Positions 43,345-52,425 of a stretch of 64,000 nucleotides of DNA are shown piece after piece. The notes below the pieces were generated by a model, which made no database searches, had not been told where the DNA came from, and saw only the letters and a program-made list of their open reading frames with translations. This DNA is from Pseudomonas sp. RIT409 (GTDB taxonomy: Bacteria > Pseudomonadota > Gammaproteobacteria > Pseudomonadales > Pseudomonadaceae): NCBI RefSeq assembly GCF_003052515.2, contig NZ_QARE02000020.1:1-64000 (forward strand), written 5' to 3'. The number at the start of each line of letters is the position of its first letter. Position 1 is the stretch's first letter. The position numbers and the translations under genes are program-made.

Positions 43345-44619
43345 TCAGACAGGTCCTTGTCCGCGCAATTGACGACCATCGCCGACCACGACGTACTTCT
43401 CGCAGGTCAGTCCTTCGAGCCCCACCGGGCCCCGCGCGTGAATCTTGTCGGTGGAAATGCCGATTTCCGCGCCCAGGCCGTATTCGAAACCGTCGGCGAA
43501 ACAGGTTGGCGCGTTGATCATCACCGAACTGGAGTCGACTTCCGTCATGAAACGGCGGGTCTGGGCCTGGGAATCGGAAACGATCGCGTCACTGTGGTGC
43601 GAACCGTAGTGATTGATGTGCTCGATGGCCTGATCCAGCCCGGTCACGATGCGAATCGACAGAATCGGGGCAAGGTATTCGGTATGCCAGTCGTCTTCGG
43701 TGGCCGCGAGGGCTTCGATCAAGTCGCGGGTCCGCTCGCAGCCGCGCAGCTCGACGCCCTTCTCGCGGAATTGCGCGGCCATGCGTGGGAGGAAATCGGC
43801 GGCAATGGCCTGATCCACCAGCAAGGTTTCCATGGCACCGCAGATCCCGTAGCGGTAGGTCTTGGCGTTGAAGCAGATGTTCTGCGCTGCCGCCAGATCG
43901 GCGTGCGCGCTGACGTAGACGTGGCAGATGCCGTCCAGATGCTTGATGACTGGCACCTTGGCGTCACGGCTGACGCGCTCGATCAGGCCCTTGCCGCCAC
44001 GCGGAACAATGACGTCCACATACTCCGGCATGGTGATCAATGCGCCGACCGCTTCGCGGTCAGTGGTTTCGACGACCTGGACCACGGCGGCAGGCAGACC
44101 GGCCTCGGCCAGCCCCCGCTGAACGCAGGCGGCAATGGCCCGATTAGAAAAAATGGCCTCTGAGCCGCCGCGCAGGATGGTGGCGTTGCCCGACTTGAGG
44201 CACAGGCTGGCGGCATCGATGGTCACGTTGGGCCGTGACTCATAGATGATTCCGACCACGCCCAACGGGACGCGCATCTTGCCGACCTGGATACCCGACG
44301 GCTGGAAGTTCATGTCGCGCAAGGTTCCGATCGGGTCCGGCAGACTCGCCACCTGACGCAACCCGGCGATCATGCTGTCGATACGTGCGGGGGTTAGGGC
44401 CAGACGTTCGAGCAAGGCGGGTTCGAGCCCGTTGGCCCGGCCATTGGCCAGGTCCCGTTCGTTGGCGGCAGTCAACTCGTCACGGGCAGCGTCCAACGCG
44501 GCCGCGGTGGCGGCCAGCGCGCGGTTTTTCTGCGCGGTACTGGCTCGGCCTATCACACGTGACGCTTCGCGGGCGGCGCGACCCAGACGGGTCATGTAGT
44601 CAAGAACGGACTCAGTCAT
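43345..44619 (-). CDS. proA: Gamma-glutamyl phosphate reductase
   Basis: ProA reduces gamma-glutamyl phosphate to the semialdehyde in proline synthesis. The 424-residue aldehyde-dehydrogenase-fold protein has 'MRVPLGVVGIIYESRPNVT', the catalytic Cys in 'NICFNAKTYRYGICGAMETL' and 'NAPTCFADGFEYGLGAEIGIS', 'THKIHARGPVGLEGLT'-type C-terminal sequence (here STDKIHARGPVGLEGL). It is divergent from the mpg gene and directly upstream of nadD. Confidence 0.96.
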   Translation of the reverse strand: MTESVLDYMTRLGRAAREASRVIGRASTAQKNRALAATAAALDAARDELTAANERDLANGRANGLEPALLERLALTPARIDSMIAGLRQVASLPDPIGTLRDMNFQPSGIQVGKMRVPLGVVGIIYESRPNVTIDAASLCLKSGNATILRGGSEAIFSNRAIAACVQRGLAEAGLPAAVVQVVETTDREAVGALITMPEYVDVIVPRGGKGLIERVSRDAKVPVIKHLDGICHVYVSAHADLAAAQNICFNAKTYRYGICGAMETLLVDQAIAADFLPRMAAQFREKGVELRGCERTRDLIEALAATEDDWHTEYLAPILSIRIVTGLDQAIEHINHYGSHHSDAIVSDSQAQTRRFMTEVDSSSVMINAPTCFADGFEYGLGAEIGISTDKIHARGPVGLEGLTCEKYVVVGDGRQLRGQGPV

Positions 44620-44814
44620 GGTCTCAGAGGTCTTGGCAGAGAGGAAAGCGGTCGATTATAGCTGCCGAGCGTGACGAACGACAGCGGCGACAGGCGGATG
44701 GTCGATATAAGCCATCGTTGCGCGGACGGCCACTGAAACATTGCAGCGTCAAGGCGCTTGCGGATTCGCTTCATTCAGCCTCAATTAAGCCCGACATTGC
44801 TATCATCCCCAGCC

Positions 44815-45516
44815 ATGCCATCACGCTGCCCAACCATGCCCGATCACCGACGCGCCTTGTGCGACCACTTCTTTGACCGCGATGCCCAGACCCTCGCCCG
44901 CGACCTGCTGGGCAAGGTGATCCGGCACAAGGTCGGCCCTTTGTGGCTGTCGGCTCGGATCATAGAGACCGAAGCCTATTACCTCGAGGAAAAAGGCAGT
45001 CACGCGTCGCTCGGCTACACAGAAAAACGTAAGGCTTTGTTTCTGGATGGCGGCCACATCTATATGTATTACGCCAGGGGAGGCGATTCGCTCAACTTCA
45101 GCGCCGCGGGCCCGGGCAATGCCGTCTTGATCAAATCCGCCTATCCCTGGGTCGACGAGGTTTCGGACGAGAACAGCCTGGCGCAGATGCAACTGAACAA
45201 CCCTGATGCCAGCGGCAACCTGCGACCGCCCGAAAGGCTGTGTGCGGGCCAGACACTGCTGTGCAAGGCGCTGGGGCTGAAAGTGCCGATGTGGGACGCC
45301 AAACGCTTCGATCACGCCCAGCTTTTTGTCGAGGATGTCGGTCAGCGGCCTGAGCGAATCGTGCAGACCACGCGCCTGGGCATCCCAACCGGGCGAGACG
45401 AACAATTGATGTACCGCTTCGTGGACCTGGACTACGCACGCTTTTGCACCCGCAACCCCCTAAGACGCGGCCAAGTCGAAGGCCGCGATTACTTCATCAT
45501 CGCGCAAGGAAACTGA
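44815..45516 (+). CDS. DNA-3-methyladenine glycosylase (Mpg/AAG family)
   Basis: This is a base-excision repair enzyme of the eukaryotic AAG type, removing alkylated or deaminated purines. The 233-residue protein shows 'LARDLLGKVIRHKVG', 'IETEAYYLEEKGSHAS' with the catalytic-site Glu, 'HIYMYYARGGDSLNFSA' and the C-terminal 'LDYARFCTRNPLRRGQVEGRD'. The ATG at 44815 is chosen; ATG 44836 is also possible and neither has a clear ribosome site. It overlaps nothing and ends 3 bp before the DedA–PAP2 gene, so they are probably cotranscribed. Confidence 0.92.
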   Translation: MPSRCPTMPDHRRALCDHFFDRDAQTLARDLLGKVIRHKVGPLWLSARIIETEAYYLEEKGSHASLGYTEKRKALFLDGGHIYMYYARGGDSLNFSAAGPGNAVLIKSAYPWVDEVSDENSLAQMQLNNPDASGNLRPPERLCAGQTLLCKALGLKVPMWDAKRFDHAQLFVEDVGQRPERIVQTTRLGIPTGRDEQLMYRFVDLDYARFCTRNPLRRGQVEGRDYFIIAQGN

Positions 45517-45519
45517 TCC

Positions 45520-46836
45520 ATGGGCTCATGGCTCGACAGCGTTACCGCGTGGCTTGGCGCCAACCCGTCTTGGTTGGGCGCCGCGATCTTTCTGGTTTCA
45601 TTCCTCGAGTGCATGGCCATCGCCGGGATCATTGTCCCTGGGACCGTTGCGCTGTTCGCCATCGCGACGCTGGCCGGCAGCGGGATTCTACCGCTGAGCG
45701 AAGCGCTGTTGCTGGGGTTGCTGGGTGGCCTGCTGGGTGATTTCGTCTCCTATTTCCTCGGTCGCCGCTTTCACCAGAACATTCGTCGCCTGCCCGGGTT
45801 GCGCAGTCATCCGGAATGGATGGCCGGTGCCGAGACCTATTTCCAGCGCTACGGCATTGCCAGCCTCTTGGTCGGCCGCTTCATCGGTCCGTTGCGCCCG
45901 ATGCTGCCGATGGTGGCCGGGATGTTCGACATGCCGTTTGTGCGTTTCGCCTTGGTCAGCGTGGTCGCGGCGGCAGGCTGGTCGGTGGCCTACATCCTGC
46001 CGGGCTGGGCGACCGGCGCGGCCATCCGCTTGCCGCTGCCGGAGGGTTTCTGGCCGGAAGCCGCGGTCGTCGGTGCCGGGCTGGCGATTCTTCTGGGCGT
46101 GGCGGTCCAGACCAGCGTTCGGGGCAAGGCCTATGCCACCAAAGCCATTGCGCTGACCTGCCTGATCCTGCTCGTCGCGGTCTTTCTGGGCTGGCCGTAT
46201 CTGGCCCATCTCGATCAAGGCATCATGACCCTCGTCCAGGAGCACCGCAGCGAAACCGCACAAACCTTCGTGGTGCTGGTCACTGGGCTTGGTGACTTCA
46301 AGACGCAGTTCTTCGCTGCTGCCGTGGTCCTGCTGGTACTGGTGCTGACTCGCCAATGGCGGCACGCGATCTTCGCCTGCGCGACGACACTGGGCGCCGC
46401 GATCCTCAACCAGACCATGAAGCACACTTTCGCCCGCGCCCGCCCGGAGGTACTGAACGAACCCCTGACCACCTTCAGCATGCCCAGTGGACATGCCTCC
46501 GCGTCATTCGCGCTGTTCATGACCCTGGCGGTGCTGGCGGGCCGTGGGCAGCCAGTGCGCCTGCGACTGACCTGGCTATTGCTGGGCGCCATTCCTGCTG
46601 CGTCGATCTGCGTGTCCCGGGTTTACCTGGGCGTGCATTGGCCTACCGACGTACTGGCAGGGATGCTGCTGGCGTTTTTCTGCTGCGCCACCAGCCTGGC
46701 CTGCGTGCAAAACAAGCAGTCGCTGCCGGCCTTGCCGATGCGGGTGTGGTGGTTGCTGCTGCCGGCGGTACTTGCCGTGGTGATCGGAGTAGCCGTGCAT
46801 TCGCTGACCCATGGACTGGTTCGCTATGAATACTGA
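45520..46836 (+). CDS. DedA–PAP2 fusion membrane protein
   Basis: This 438-residue protein joins two membrane domains. The N-terminal DedA/SNARE-associated (VTT) domain (about 15-165) has 'FLECMAIAGIIVPGT', 'DFVSYFLGRR' and 'GRFIGPLRPMLPMVAGM'. The C-terminal PAP2 lipid-phosphatase domain (about 225-395) has all three signature motifs: KHTFARARP (K301), PSGH (322-325) and SRVYLGVHWPTD (R367, H373). A plausible role is dephosphorylation and flipping of undecaprenyl pyrophosphate or phospholipid phosphates at the inner membrane. It is 3 bp after the glycosylase gene. Confidence 0.92.
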   Translation: MGSWLDSVTAWLGANPSWLGAAIFLVSFLECMAIAGIIVPGTVALFAIATLAGSGILPLSEALLLGLLGGLLGDFVSYFLGRRFHQNIRRLPGLRSHPEWMAGAETYFQRYGIASLLVGRFIGPLRPMLPMVAGMFDMPFVRFALVSVVAAAGWSVAYILPGWATGAAIRLPLPEGFWPEAAVVGAGLAILLGVAVQTSVRGKAYATKAIALTCLILLVAVFLGWPYLAHLDQGIMTLVQEHRSETAQTFVVLVTGLGDFKTQFFAAAVVLLVLVLTRQWRHAIFACATTLGAAILNQTMKHTFARARPEVLNEPLTTFSMPSGHASASFALFMTLAVLAGRGQPVRLRLTWLLLGAIPAASICVSRVYLGVHWPTDVLAGMLLAFFCCATSLACVQNKQSLPALPMRVWWLLLPAVLAVVIGVAVHSLTHGLVRYEY

Positions 46837-46890
46837 CGAGAGGCCACTTCATAGGGCGTATCAACGCAAACCTATCGAAGGCGCGGTGCC

Positions 46891-47481
46891 CTATGGCTGC
46901 ATATCTCCCTGCATTTCATCGAGCAAATCCTGAATGGCGTCGAGCCGCTCCTCGGCGTCGTCGATTTCCAGCAGTTCGATCTTGTCTTCTTCGGCGAAGG
47001 GCAGCAGGTAGGCCAACTGGTTGGAGAGCGATTGCTGCCCCTCCGCCGTCAGGCCCATCTCCAAAGCAGCCACCATCGGGTGCTCGGCGAGCGCGGCAAG
47101 CAAGGCGACGAGGTCCTCGTCTTCTTCTTGAAGGGGACTTTCCTGGGGTGCTTCCAGCCATTCCACGTCAGCGACGAGCAGGTTGTCCTTCTGCACCTGG
47201 GCAGCGCTCACCCGGAAACGCCGACCGCCCACCACGCGAATCCCCAGCAGACCGTTGTCCTGTTGCTGAAAGTCAGTGACCACCGCTTCGCAGCCAATCT
47301 GAGAAAAGCCCTCGGGGACATTCCCCACCTCGCTGCCTTCGGTGATGCACACCACGCCGAAGCCCTCACCCTGCTTCATGCATCGGCCAATCATGTCCAG
47401 GTACCGCGCCTCGAATATCTGCAGATCGAGTACGCATCCCGGGAACAGCACAGCGTTGAGCGGAAACAAAGGCAACGACAT
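46891..47481 (-). CDS. Lon N-terminal-domain protein (no protease domain)
   Basis: This 196-residue protein contains only a Lon substrate-binding (LAN/PUA-like) domain: 'LPLFPLNAVLFPGCVLDLQIFEARYLDMIGRCM' at the N-terminus and 'EGFGVVCI' typical of the family. There is no AAA+ or Ser-Lys protease domain. Such free-standing proteins (YP_ 'LON peptidase substrate-binding domain-containing') have unknown function. The ATG at 47481 is used; six upstream codons lack support. The gene begins 24 bp after the lrgB-like stop codon on the same strand. Confidence 0.9.
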   Translation of the reverse strand: MSLPLFPLNAVLFPGCVLDLQIFEARYLDMIGRCMKQGEGFGVVCITEGSEVGNVPEGFSQIGCEAVVTDFQQQDNGLLGIRVVGGRRFRVSAAQVQKDNLLVADVEWLEAPQESPLQEEDEDLVALLAALAEHPMVAALEMGLTAEGQQSLSNQLAYLLPFAEEDKIELLEIDDAEERLDAIQDLLDEMQGDMQP

Positions 47482-47505
47482 AAACCTATCCTCAAGCACC
47501 CATCG

Positions 47506-48222
47506 TCAAGCGACCAGCGAGATCGCCAATGGTAGAAACAATGCTGTGGCGACTCCCATCAAACTCATGGCCAGCGCCGCAAAGGCGCCACACTCTTCAC
47601 CTTCCTGCAGCGCCGCGGAAGTCCCCACTGCGTGAGCGGTCAACCCCAGCGCCATCCCTCGGGCCTCTGGGCTGTGGACGCCCGCCAGTGTCAGCAGGCC
47701 GGGACCGAATATGCCGCCGATCACCCCGGTGATCAACACGAAGACAGCCGCCAGGGCGGCCACGCCACCAATCTGCTCAGCGACCAACATCGCAATGGGC
47801 GAAGTCACGGACTTCGGTGCCATGGTCATGAGGATCATGTGATTGGCCCCCAGCCACTCGCCCAGCGCCAGGCATAACCCCGTGGCCACGACGCCGCCCA
47901 CCATCAGCGTAGTCAACACGGGCCAGAACAACTGCCGGATTCGACGCAGATTCAGATAAAGCGGTACCGCCAGCGCCACCGTGGCGGGGCCCAGCAGAAT
48001 ACTGAGGATATCGGTGTTCTTGCGGTACTCGGCGTAATCCAGGCCGCACATCACCAGCACGCCGACCACCACCAGCATCGAGACCAGCACCGGTTGCAGG
48101 AACACCCAACGCGTTTTCTCATACGCTGCCAACACCAGTTGATAGGCGCCCAACGTGACAGCGATACCGAAGAGTGGGTGATGGATCACCGACAGCCATG
48201 CGCCTTGCCAGTCCAGGGTCAT
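47506..48222 (-). CDS. LrgB/CidB family membrane protein
   Basis: This 238-residue protein has about six to eight hydrophobic segments and LrgB-family sequences such as 'LGPATVALAVPLYLNLRRI', 'APKSVTSPIAMLVAEQIGG', 'GVHSPEARGMALGLTAHAVGTSAAL' and 'EECGAFAALAMSLMGVAT'. It is the partner of the LrgA-type protein encoded directly upstream, overlapping by four bases (ATGA). The pair is proposed to act like a holin/antiholin pair or as an organic-acid (pyruvate) transporter; the latter is supported in Bacillus. Confidence 0.9.
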   Translation of the reverse strand: MTLDWQGAWLSVIHHPLFGIAVTLGAYQLVLAAYEKTRWVFLQPVLVSMLVVVGVLVMCGLDYAEYRKNTDILSILLGPATVALAVPLYLNLRRIRQLFWPVLTTLMVGGVVATGLCLALGEWLGANHMILMTMAPKSVTSPIAMLVAEQIGGVAALAAVFVLITGVIGGIFGPGLLTLAGVHSPEARGMALGLTAHAVGTSAALQEGEECGAFAALAMSLMGVATALFLPLAISLVA

Positions 48223-48581
48223 GATGGCTCCCGGCGCTTGGCCTGCCGATCGATGAGTTTCTGCATCAACCAGCCTGCAAAGGTGAGTGCGATCATCAAT
48301 GACAAGACCAGCGAGCCCACTATGGCCCAGAAGTCATCGGCGATCTGGCCGGCATACACCATCACACCCACGGCGGGCGGCACCAACAACAAGGGCAGAT
48401 AACGCAGCAGGCTGCTCGCCGCCAGACTGACCGGTTCACTCACCTCACCGCGGATCATCAGGTAAATGAGCAATAGGACCAGACCGATGATCGGGCCGGG
48501 CAAGATGGGCAAGCACAAATGATTCAAAGCGGTTCCCAGCAACTGGAACAGCACCAGCCATGTCAGGCCTCTGAGCAACAT
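48219..48581 (-). CDS. LrgA/CidA family membrane protein
   Basis: This 120-residue, four-helix membrane protein matches LrgA/CidA: 'LFQLLGTALNHLCLPILPGPIIGL' and 'LPLLLVPPAVGVMVYAG'. The ATG at 48581 is six bases after a TGGAG site; a TTG at 48587 is less likely. It is the first gene of a two-gene unit with the LrgB-type gene, sharing ATGA. No LytTR or LysR regulator gene is adjacent. The upstream 316-bp gap to the MaoC gene holds a REPIN and both divergent promoters. Confidence 0.9.
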   Translation of the reverse strand: MLLRGLTWLVLFQLLGTALNHLCLPILPGPIIGLVLLLIYLMIRGEVSEPVSLAASSLLRYLPLLLVPPAVGVMVYAGQIADDFWAIVGSLVLSLMIALTFAGWLMQKLIDRQAKRREPS

Positions 48582-48715
48582 AAACAACTCCAGCCAATTT
48601 GCGGCGCCATTATAAGCACGCCACGCACTGGACTATGGTTTGGTATTCGTGAGGTTTGGGGTTCTTGACCAACGCTCGATGGCGTGGTGACCTTCAAATC
48701 CAGGCACGCCCAGGC

Positions 48716-48804
48716 TGTAGGAGCGCGCTTGCCCGCGATGGCGATTTGTCTGTGACGCCTTTGTTGCCTGATGCACCCCTATCGCGGGCAAGCGCGCTCC
48801 TACA
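48716..48804. repeat. REPIN between the LrgA-type and MaoC genes
   Basis: TGTAGGAGCGCGCTTGCCCG and its complement flank a ~50-bp centre. This is the only doublet in the window lying between divergent genes, so it may be close to a promoter. Confidence 0.9.
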
Positions 48805-48897
48805 GTGGTGAGCGAGGTAGCCCCGTGAATTGAGTGAAGCAATAAAAGCGCCTACCGCCGCACAAAGCTGAAAACAATATCGACAAGGAGAGTACCC

Positions 48898-49353
48898 ATG
48901 CCCTACGTACCTGTTGCAGAACTCAAGCGCTATGAAGGCAAGGAACTGGGATGTTCCGACTGGCTGCTGATCGACCAGGCCCGCATCAATCTGTTCGCCG
49001 AGGCCACCGGCGACTTCCAGTTCATTCACGTCGACCCCGTCAAAGCAGCGCAGACGCCATTCGGCTCGACCATTGCCCACGGGTTTCTCTCGCTGTCTTT
49101 GATGCCGAAGTTGATGGAGTCGCTGCTGGTGATGCCCGAAGGCATGAAGATGGTGGTCAACTACGGCCTGGACAGTGTGCGTTTCATTCAGCCGGTGAAG
49201 GTGGATTCCCGCGTTCGTCTAAAAGTCACCCTGGCCGAGGTGACCGAAAAGAAACCAGGGCAATGGTTGCTCAAAGCCACTGCGACGCTTGAAATCGACG
49301 GGCAGGACAAGCCGGCGTTCATCGCTGAACCCCTCTCTCTCTGCTTCGTGTAA
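48898..49353 (+). CDS. MaoC family hydratase/dehydratase
   Basis: This 151-residue hot-dog-fold protein contains the hydratase signature 'DQARINLFAEATGDFQFIHVD' (Asp and His of the active site) and 'STIAHGFLSLSLMPKLM'. It probably hydrates an enoyl-CoA or acts as an R-specific dehydratase in acyl-CoA metabolism. An AAGGAGAG site precedes the ATG. No fatty-acid or polyhydroxyalkanoate genes are adjacent, so the substrate cannot be inferred from context. Confidence 0.9.
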   Translation: MPYVPVAELKRYEGKELGCSDWLLIDQARINLFAEATGDFQFIHVDPVKAAQTPFGSTIAHGFLSLSLMPKLMESLLVMPEGMKMVVNYGLDSVRFIQPVKVDSRVRLKVTLAEVTEKKPGQWLLKATATLEIDGQDKPAFIAEPLSLCFV

Positions 49354-49491
49354 GCGCTGTCGAACATGAAACAGTCGTAACTGACTGTTTCATGACGCTT
49401 CCCGCCTGCGGCATACTCGCTGCGGCTGTGTAAGTGACGCATGACCCAACGCGCCCCAAGCACGCCGAACCCCTCATCTTCGGGATTTATC

Positions 49492-51207
49492 ATGCGTGCG
49501 CTTGCTCCTCTGGCCCTGACCCTCCTGCTGACCGCCTGCGGTGACGGCGAATCACTGCTGCCCCCAGACGCACGCCTGCCCGACGGCGGTCGCTACCGTG
49601 GCGACGTGGTCAATGGGGTTTTGCAAGGCCAAGGCCGTATCGACTATCCCAATGGCAGTTGGTACGCCGGCACGTTCAAGAACGGGCAATGGAATGGCCA
49701 GGGCGAATGGCACGCCAGCAACGGCGACGTCTATAAGGGCGGCTTTCAGGACGGTCTTTTTCACGGCCAGGGCACGCTGACCACCAGCGCCGGAACCTAC
49801 GTCGGCGGCTACAAGCTGGGACGGCGCGATGGCGAAGGCACCCTTAAAGAGCATGGCATGAGCTACCGGGGTGAATTCAAGGCGGACCTTTACGACGGCC
49901 TGGGCCACTTGGAATTGGAGGACGGTAGCGAATACCAAGGTCAATTCGCTCACGGCAAACCCAATGGCGAGGGCCAGCGCAGCGACGCAGCAGGCAATCA
50001 ATTCAGTGGCAAGTTCGTCGATGGCCAGTTACAAGGCACCGGCAATTTCAACAGCGCCGATGGCGATCAATACGTCGGAGGCTTTCACGATAACCAGTTG
50101 AGCGGCCATGGGCGCTACGAAAATGCCGACGGCGACGTGTGGTCCGGCGAGTTCAAGGAAGGCGCATTCACGGGCAAAGGCGAGCTGATCGGCACGGACG
50201 GGACCCAGTACCAAGGGCAGTTCCGCAATTGGCGTTTCTCGGGCGAAGGTCGCCTCAAGCTGCCGGACGGCAGCCTGTACGTCGGCCGATTCGAGAATGA
50301 CAATTATGACGGCGCGGGGGTACTCACCACACCCGACGGCAGCGTGCAGAGCGGCACCTGGTCCAATGGCCAACGGGTGCGTGATGCATCGGGCCGGTTG
50401 TTGCCCGACCCTCTGGAGGTCGGTTTGCTCGCACAGGGCCCGCTGATGGAAAAGGCGCTGGCCGCGGTTCCGGCATCCACACCCGCCACCGAGCTGTACA
50501 GCCTAGTCGTGGGTGGCGACGGCAAACAGAGCGTATTCCTGCGTGAAGCCGACTACGTCAACAAACTGCTGGCCACCCGCTTTGGTGCAATGGGGCAGAT
50601 CACCTTGGTCAACCACCGCGACCACATGGCCGACCGGCCGCTGGCGACCCGAGAAAACATCAAACGCGCCGTGCAGACCCTCGCTCAGCGCAGCGGCCCC
50701 GAAGATCTGGTCTTCATCTACCTCACTAGCCACGGTACCCATGACCATGAGTTGGTACTGGATCAACCCCGCCTTGAGCTTTCGGATCTGCCTGCCGACG
50801 AAATGGCTGCCGTGCTGGCCCCGCTCAAGAATCGCGACAAGATCGTGGTGATTTCCGCCTGTTATTCCGGGGGCTTCATCCCGGCACTCAAGGACGAGAA
50901 AACCCTGGTCATCACGGCGTCGCGACAGGATCGGGTGTCCTTCGGGTGCTCGGAAGAAGCGGATTTCACCTACTTCGGCGAGGCCTTGTTCGGCAAGGCG
51001 CTGGTCGAGACCGACGACCTGCAACAGGCGTTCAATGACGCAAGAGTCATCGTGGCAAAACGCGAGATCGAGGAAAACTTCGAAGCGTCAGAGCCGCAAA
51101 TCTGGGCCCCCAAAGGCGTGCTCGCGCACTGGCAGAAGTTGCGCAAGAGTCAGGCGGAGCGGGCGTTGAATACCGTGGCTATCGATAAGAACCTGCACCA
51201 TCCCTAG
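49492..51207 (+). CDS. MORN-repeat lipoprotein with C-terminal C13 (legumain-like) peptidase
   Basis: This 571-residue protein has a lipobox LLTAC (Cys16), then about eleven MORN repeats (about residues 34-295, recurring 'Y-G-F--G---G-G', e.g. 'DQYVGGFHDNQLSGHGRYEN'), a linker, and a C13/caspase-fold peptidase domain (about 335-530). The catalytic pair is His414 in 'IYLTSHGTHDHE' and Cys457 in 'VVISACYSGGF'. Legumain and GPI8 belong to this family. The ATG at 49492 gives the lipoprotein signal; the upstream ATG at 49441 does not. It is presumably anchored in the envelope. Target and activation are unknown. Confidence 0.88.
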   Translation: MRALAPLALTLLLTACGDGESLLPPDARLPDGGRYRGDVVNGVLQGQGRIDYPNGSWYAGTFKNGQWNGQGEWHASNGDVYKGGFQDGLFHGQGTLTTSAGTYVGGYKLGRRDGEGTLKEHGMSYRGEFKADLYDGLGHLELEDGSEYQGQFAHGKPNGEGQRSDAAGNQFSGKFVDGQLQGTGNFNSADGDQYVGGFHDNQLSGHGRYENADGDVWSGEFKEGAFTGKGELIGTDGTQYQGQFRNWRFSGEGRLKLPDGSLYVGRFENDNYDGAGVLTTPDGSVQSGTWSNGQRVRDASGRLLPDPLEVGLLAQGPLMEKALAAVPASTPATELYSLVVGGDGKQSVFLREADYVNKLLATRFGAMGQITLVNHRDHMADRPLATRENIKRAVQTLAQRSGPEDLVFIYLTSHGTHDHELVLDQPRLELSDLPADEMAAVLAPLKNRDKIVVISACYSGGFIPALKDEKTLVITASRQDRVSFGCSEEADFTYFGEALFGKALVETDDLQQAFNDARVIVAKREIEENFEASEPQIWAPKGVLAHWQKLRKSQAERALNTVAIDKNLHHP

Positions 51208-51412
51208 CGGCACGGCACGCGTTCAGCAGCACGTGGGTGCAACGCACGCTCGGCAGTGCGAAGCCTGCGGGGGCGTAAAGCCAAAGCGTAACGGTGCACC
51301 GCCATGAAGATTTGCGAAGATTTGTGAAACCCGCTGCGCTACCCGGCAGTCTGTTGCGTTAGAGCGCCTATGCTTGTGTCGTAGCCTGTGTTGTATCAGG
51401 GGGGTGGAAAAC

Positions 51413-52054
51413 ATGTACTTGACGCCGCAACACATTCTGCTGGCCGGGGCGACGGGGTTGACCGGGGAGCATCTGCTCGACCGCCTGCTCAATGAGCCGA
51501 CCGTCAGCCGGGTCTTGGCTCCCAGCCGTCGTCCTCTGGCTGACCATCCTCATCTGGAAAACCCCGTGGGTGATTTCACATCCCTGCTGGCGGAACTGGG
51601 TGGGCGCGTGGATATCGCCTTTTGCTGCCTGGGCAGCACGATCAAGCAGGCAGGCTCGCAGGACGCCTTCCGTGCCGTCGACAAGGACATGGTGGTGGCC
51701 TTTGGCAAACGCGCTCGCGAGTTGGGTGCAAGGCATCTTTTGGTGGTCAGCGCGGTCAACGCCGACCCTGAATCGAGCATTTTTTACAGCCGTGTCAAAG
51801 GCGAAATGGAGCAAGCGCTCAGGGACCAGGACTGGCCTCAGTTGACCATCGCGCGCCCTTCGCTGTTGATCGGCGAGCGGCAGGACCAACGACTGGTCGA
51901 GCAGATCGCGGCGCCGATCGCCAAGCTGATCCCGGGCAAATACGGTGGCATCGAAGCCTGTCAGCTGGCTCGCGCCCTGTGGCGCCTTGCGCTGGAGGAG
52001 CAGGACGGGGTGAGGATCGTCGAGTCGGATGAGCTGCGGCGGTTGGGCAAATGA
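51413..52054 (+). CDS. NAD(P)-binding oxidoreductase (TIP30/HTATIP2-like)
   Basis: This 213-residue Rossmann-fold protein has the dinucleotide motif ILLAGATGLTGEHLL at its N-terminus, 'VDIAFCCLGSTIKQAGSQDAF' and 'RHLLVVSAVNADPESSIFYSRVKGEME' with the S-x-Y-x3-K-like arrangement (Y..RVK). It resembles the atypical SDR group that includes HTATIP2. The ATG at 51413 follows a GGGGGGTGG purine tract. The substrate is unknown. It is convergent with the YceK-like gene. Confidence 0.86.
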   Translation: MYLTPQHILLAGATGLTGEHLLDRLLNEPTVSRVLAPSRRPLADHPHLENPVGDFTSLLAELGGRVDIAFCCLGSTIKQAGSQDAFRAVDKDMVVAFGKRARELGARHLLVVSAVNADPESSIFYSRVKGEMEQALRDQDWPQLTIARPSLLIGERQDQRLVEQIAAPIAKLIPGKYGGIEACQLARALWRLALEEQDGVRIVESDELRRLGK

Positions 52055-52134
52055 GCCGATCCGATGCGCCCAGGCATCATGGAGGGGTAGCCGCTCGCGA
52101 ATACCCCGCCCAAGTGCTGCGTTGGCCTGGGACG

Positions 52135-52425
52135 CTAGATCCCACCCGTCGCCTGATACCCCACACCCAATGCCGTCAGCACCGATAACGGCAACAGCAC
52201 CGTATCGAGCAACGCACTGCCCGGCAGATCCAGCAAAGGGTATTTCGGCGCTTCGGCGCCGAAGCGATCCTTCTCGCAACAACCCCCTCGAATCGCATAA
52301 AGATCCAACCGCGTTCCGGAATAGATCACCGGCGCGCCCGGTTGATTGGCGTCGAGGGTCCGAACGGTCGAACAGCCCGTCGCCAGCAGCAAGCCGAGGG
52401 TGAGGACAAAGAGTTTCTTATTCAT
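52135..52425 (-). CDS. YceK/YidQ family lipoprotein (DUF1375)
   Basis: This 96-residue lipoprotein has lipobox ATGC (Cys18) and the family core 'PVIYSGTRLDLYAIRGGCC', 'LDLPGSALLDTVLLPLSVLTALG'. A pair of adjacent cysteines (GGCCEK) is present in the mature part. Function is unknown. Its first codons overlap the ubiX 3' end by 8 bp on the same strand, which suggests coupling. Confidence 0.88.
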   Translation of the reverse strand: MNKKLFVLTLGLLLATGCSTVRTLDANQPGAPVIYSGTRLDLYAIRGGCCEKDRFGAEAPKYPLLDLPGSALLDTVLLPLSVLTALGVGYQATGGI

